Shown one piece after another: positions 62,385 to 64,000 of a stretch of 64,000 nt of DNA. The notes beneath the pieces were generated by a model. The model was not told the origin of the DNA. It saw only the letters and a list, made by a program, of their open reading frames with translations, and did not search any database. Position 1 is the first letter of the stretch; each line of letters begins with the position of its first letter. Position numbers and translations under genes: made by a program. The stretch is from Dyella sp. S184 (GTDB lineage: Bacteria; Pseudomonadota; Gammaproteobacteria; Xanthomonadales; Rhodanobacteraceae): NCBI RefSeq assembly GCF_009766065.1, contig NZ_LMUE01000009.1, positions 692,058 to 756,057 of the forward strand, in the 5' to 3' direction.

Positions 62385-62771
62385 GGTTCCGACAAACACT
62401 GTCTGTGCGCCATTCTTTTCCCATGTGAGGTTGACTGTACGCCCGATGGCTCGTGTTCGATGCACTGTACCTGCTGGAATGACAACGCTTTGCCATTCGG
62501 TAAGTTCTAATCGATCACCACCCGCAAGATCGATTTGTAGTGTTCCTGCAACCACCAAGAATAGCTCGTCTGAATCTGGATGCTGGTGCCAGCGATACTC
62601 GCCCTCGAATACTGCTAACCGCATGCAGTCGGTGTTGATGTCGACCAGAACGTGGTTGCTATACGACTCGGCTATCGCGGCTTGTTCCGCGCGAACGTCG
62701 ACGACGGTCAATGCAGCGTAGCGCGCTGTCTGCGCTGAATACTCTTGTGCGGAAGGAAACTGAGATTTCAT
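62376..62771 (-). CDS. Cupin domain-containing protein, cassette-encoded
   Basis: 131 residues. Cupin motifs: RWHQHPDSDELFLVVAGTLQ (motif 1 with HxH and Glu) and VVIPAGTVHRTRAI (motif 2 with His), in the short mannose-6-phosphate-isomerase-like form. Role unknown. The TAA stop lies in the attC right half, which is typical of cassette genes. Shares its cassette with the upstream YCII-type gene, since no attC is seen in the 62-bp gap between them. Confidence 0.82.
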   Translation of the reverse strand: MKSQFPSAQEYSAQTARYAALTVVDVRAEQAAIAESYSNHVLVDINTDCMRLAVFEGEYRWHQHPDSDELFLVVAGTLQIDLAGGDRLELTEWQSVVIPAGTVHRTRAIGRTVNLTWEKNGAQTVFVGTAT

Positions 62772-62833
62772 GCGAATACTCTAGTCGTATGCAGGCTAGT
62801 TCTGCGGCCGCACGCAATGACTTTCGCTGCGAG

Positions 62834-63238
62834 TCATTCTCTATCGCCGGAATTCTCAGGCATTTCATTGCTCAACTTATATGCACTGGCTCGTTCCCTT
62901 TCAATGGGTCGAACCTCGTATGTCAAACCGCAGGCCAGGCAAGGATTCTGCGCGGCAAGTGCCGCAGCTTCGGCGAGGCTGCCAGCCAGGAAGAACCAGT
63001 AGCCACCCACAACCTCCTTGGCTTCGGCAAAGGGGCCGTCAATCACGCCGCGCCCTGAGACAATTTTCGCCTCTCTCGCGAGCCGCTGTCCCGCTTTCAA
63101 CATCCCTTCGCTGACGAGTCGATCGTGCCAGATGTAGAAGTCGTCAATAGCCTCCTGTATTTCTTCGGGCGATCTGTCTTTGTCCCACTGCCCGCGGGAG
63201 ATGACGAGGTACTCCGATAGCGAGGTCGTGTCGGTCAT
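62834..63238 (-). CDS. YCII-related (DGPF-type) protein, cassette-encoded
   Basis: 134 residues from ATG 63238 (MTDTTSLSEYLVISRGQWDK). The motif GRGVIDGPFAEAKEVVGGYW is the diagnostic DGPF-AE-KE-GG block of YCII/PhnB-associated proteins that accompany ECF sigma factors, though no sigma-factor gene is present. Ferredoxin-like fold, ligand unknown. It starts 45 bp after the complete attC. Confidence 0.85.
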   Translation of the reverse strand: MTDTTSLSEYLVISRGQWDKDRSPEEIQEAIDDFYIWHDRLVSEGMLKAGQRLAREAKIVSGRGVIDGPFAEAKEVVGGYWFFLAGSLAEAAALAAQNPCLACGLTYEVRPIERERASAYKLSNEMPENSGDRE

Positions 63239-63283
63239 GGATTCTCCCGATGATGCCACTCGTTCGTCTTCAAGGTTCTTGGG

Positions 63284-63340
63284 GCCCAACGCTGGAGTTA
63301 AGCGGCGCCGGATGCGTCCGCCTTGAACCAGTTGTTAGGC
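63284..63340 (-). mobile_element. Complete integron attC site
   Basis: 57 bp. Plus-strand ends are GCCCAAC (63284-63290) and GTTAGGC (63334-63340). Inner boxes CTGGAGTTAAGCGG and CCGCCTTGAACCAG pair with the extra unpaired base expected of attC. Read on the minus strand it is a canonical site: core GCCTAAC, left box, short loop, right box, core GTTGGGC. It closes the DUF3592 cassette. Confidence 0.85.
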
Positions 63341-63402
63341 CGATTGAAACGATCTGCGAAAATGAAGTCTTTGACATAGGTGGAACCTAGCTGATTCCGT
63401 GC

Positions 63403-63897
63403 TTATGCATGGACTCCAAAGCGCGCCAAGATCATCATAACCCCAAGGCCAAGAAGCACAGCACTGACAACTAGACCCAACCAATAACGCCACTGCCACT
63501 GCATTCCCACCCCTATCATGCTTCGCATTGGGTCCTCGGGGGATACATATACTTTGATCGTCTTCTGGGTGGCATAGTGGTCGGCTGTGCGTTGAGCTGA
63601 GCTAAAACTCGAAAAAATGCGCCCATCAGACCCGGATTTATCGCTGCTGTAAGTTCGGTTGCCGAGCCGATAGCTGTAACGAATGACCACGCGAAAGATG
63701 ACTCGTTTACTACCGTTTGCGCCGGCATAGTCGTAATCCTCCGATACACCAGCAGATTCGATCGCGCCATCGACGCTAGCCCATTTGGAGGCGGCGATGG
63801 CACTACGAATCTCGACGAGATTCGTCTTTGCACTGACGAAGCCTATAACCATTAAAACTATGCCGGCTACGATGAGAAAGGTTTGACTGTCGTGCAT
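63403..63897 (-). CDS. DUF3592-type small membrane protein, cassette-encoded
   Basis: 164 residues. An N-terminal helix (about 5-23) and a C-terminal helix (about 138-160) bracket a soluble domain (ESAGVSEDYDYAGANGSKRV, VIRYSYRLGNRTYSSD, IKVYVSPEDPMRS), the DUF3592 pattern. Function unknown. The start is only 6 bp after the attC right half at 63904, and the stop is 62 bp before the complete attC, so the cassette is defined at both ends. Confidence 0.8.
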   Translation of the reverse strand: MHDSQTFLIVAGIVLMVIGFVSAKTNLVEIRSAIAASKWASVDGAIESAGVSEDYDYAGANGSKRVIFRVVIRYSYRLGNRTYSSDKSGSDGRIFSSFSSAQRTADHYATQKTIKVYVSPEDPMRSMIGVGMQWQWRYWLGLVVSAVLLGLGVMMILARFGVHA

Positions 63898-63903
63898 GCT
63901 GTT

Positions 63904-63975
63904 GCCTGACGCTTGAGTTAAGCGGCGGCGAAGCCGGAGAGTTCCTACGCAAAAGTGGACACCGGATGGTTAGCC
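63904..63975 (-). mobile_element. attC site, right half certain, left end uncertain
   Basis: Plus-strand GCCTGACGCTTGAGTTAAG at 63904-63922 is the core and inner box of an attC right end on the minus strand. A GTTAGCC at 63969-63975 could be the left core, but the inner box beside it does not pair well, so the true left end may lie beyond base 64000. Confidence 0.55.
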
Positions 63976-64000
63976 GCATTGTGCCTCGAACTCGATGGGA

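Larger units (their letters stand above)
61782..63975 (-). mobile_element. Integron gene-cassette array (part)
   Basis: Short minus-strand genes with little upstream space are separated by attC sites: complete at 63284-63340, a half site at 62362-62384, degenerate at 61782-61868, and a right half at 63904-63975 that probably continues past the window. Each of three genes begins within about 50 bp after an attC. G+C is lower than in the rest of the window. All cassettes read leftward, so the integrase gene, attI and promoter should lie to the right of base 64000. No intI is visible here. Confidence 0.75.

Overview
The window looks like a chromosomal stretch of a high-G+C gammaproteobacterium of the Xanthomonadales/Lysobacterales, most likely Rhodanobacteraceae (Dyella, Rhodanobacter, Luteibacter and relatives). 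This is inferred from protein style, the GTG/TTG starts, an intergenic repeat type seen in that group, and an AhpC/AhpD/OxyR/KatG set. It is not proven by a marker gene. No rRNA, tRNA or CRISPR array was recognised.

Layout. 1-2232: 5' part of a large envelope membrane protein running off the left edge. 2436-5625: a cyclic-nucleotide-domain/thioredoxin-reductase-like flavoprotein flanked by a truncated lipoprotein remnant and its apparently intact paralogue, a lipoprotein esterase. 5626-12357: a LysR regulator divergent from an acyl-CoA dehydrogenase / phosphotransferase / histidine phosphatase / SDR / SDR / MDR reductase operon, which looks like a fatty-acyl or alcohol catabolic unit. 12434-16258: a small secreted protein, a roughly 500-bp multi-hairpin repeat, an ACT/V4R-like protein, and a chimeric PAS-PAS-HTH gene. 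16458-24222: M1 aminopeptidase, a two-component pair, and an S53 (sedolisin-type) protease. 24359-29112: a peroxide-defence block (ahpD, ahpC, divergent oxyR, convergent katG) with two related palindromic candidate OxyR sites. 29598-37109: housekeeping and regulatory genes (apt, glnS, nucleoside deaminase, TVP38-type membrane protein, hybrid kinase), with one low-G+C gene ending in an attC-like half site.

37140-60991 is a type VI secretion system (T6SS) locus in three transcription units. (a) Minus strand tssB-tssC-hcp1-hcp2-tssE-ykgJ forms the sheath, tube and part of the baseplate. (b) Minus strand traB/gumN-like-tssK-tssL-tssM-tssA forms the membrane complex, the baseplate link and the cap. 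(c) Plus strand response regulator, PhnD-like binding protein, mltA, tssF, tssG, tssH forms the rest of the baseplate and the recycling ATPase. No tssJ, VgrG, PAAR or effector gene was recognised here. Several parts are non-standard: TssL carries a DUF4384-like tail instead of OmpA, TssM has a degenerate Walker A and two 9-nt homopolymers, and MltA has a large insert with three short repeats. A 44-bp perfect palindrome separates the two hcp genes.

61010-64000 is a lower-G+C tail of short minus-strand genes (two VOC proteins, a small membrane protein, a cupin, a YCII-type protein, a DUF3592-type protein). They are interspersed with integron attC sites, one complete and the others half or degenerate. 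I read this as part of a sedentary chromosomal integron cassette array whose integrase and attI would lie beyond the right edge.
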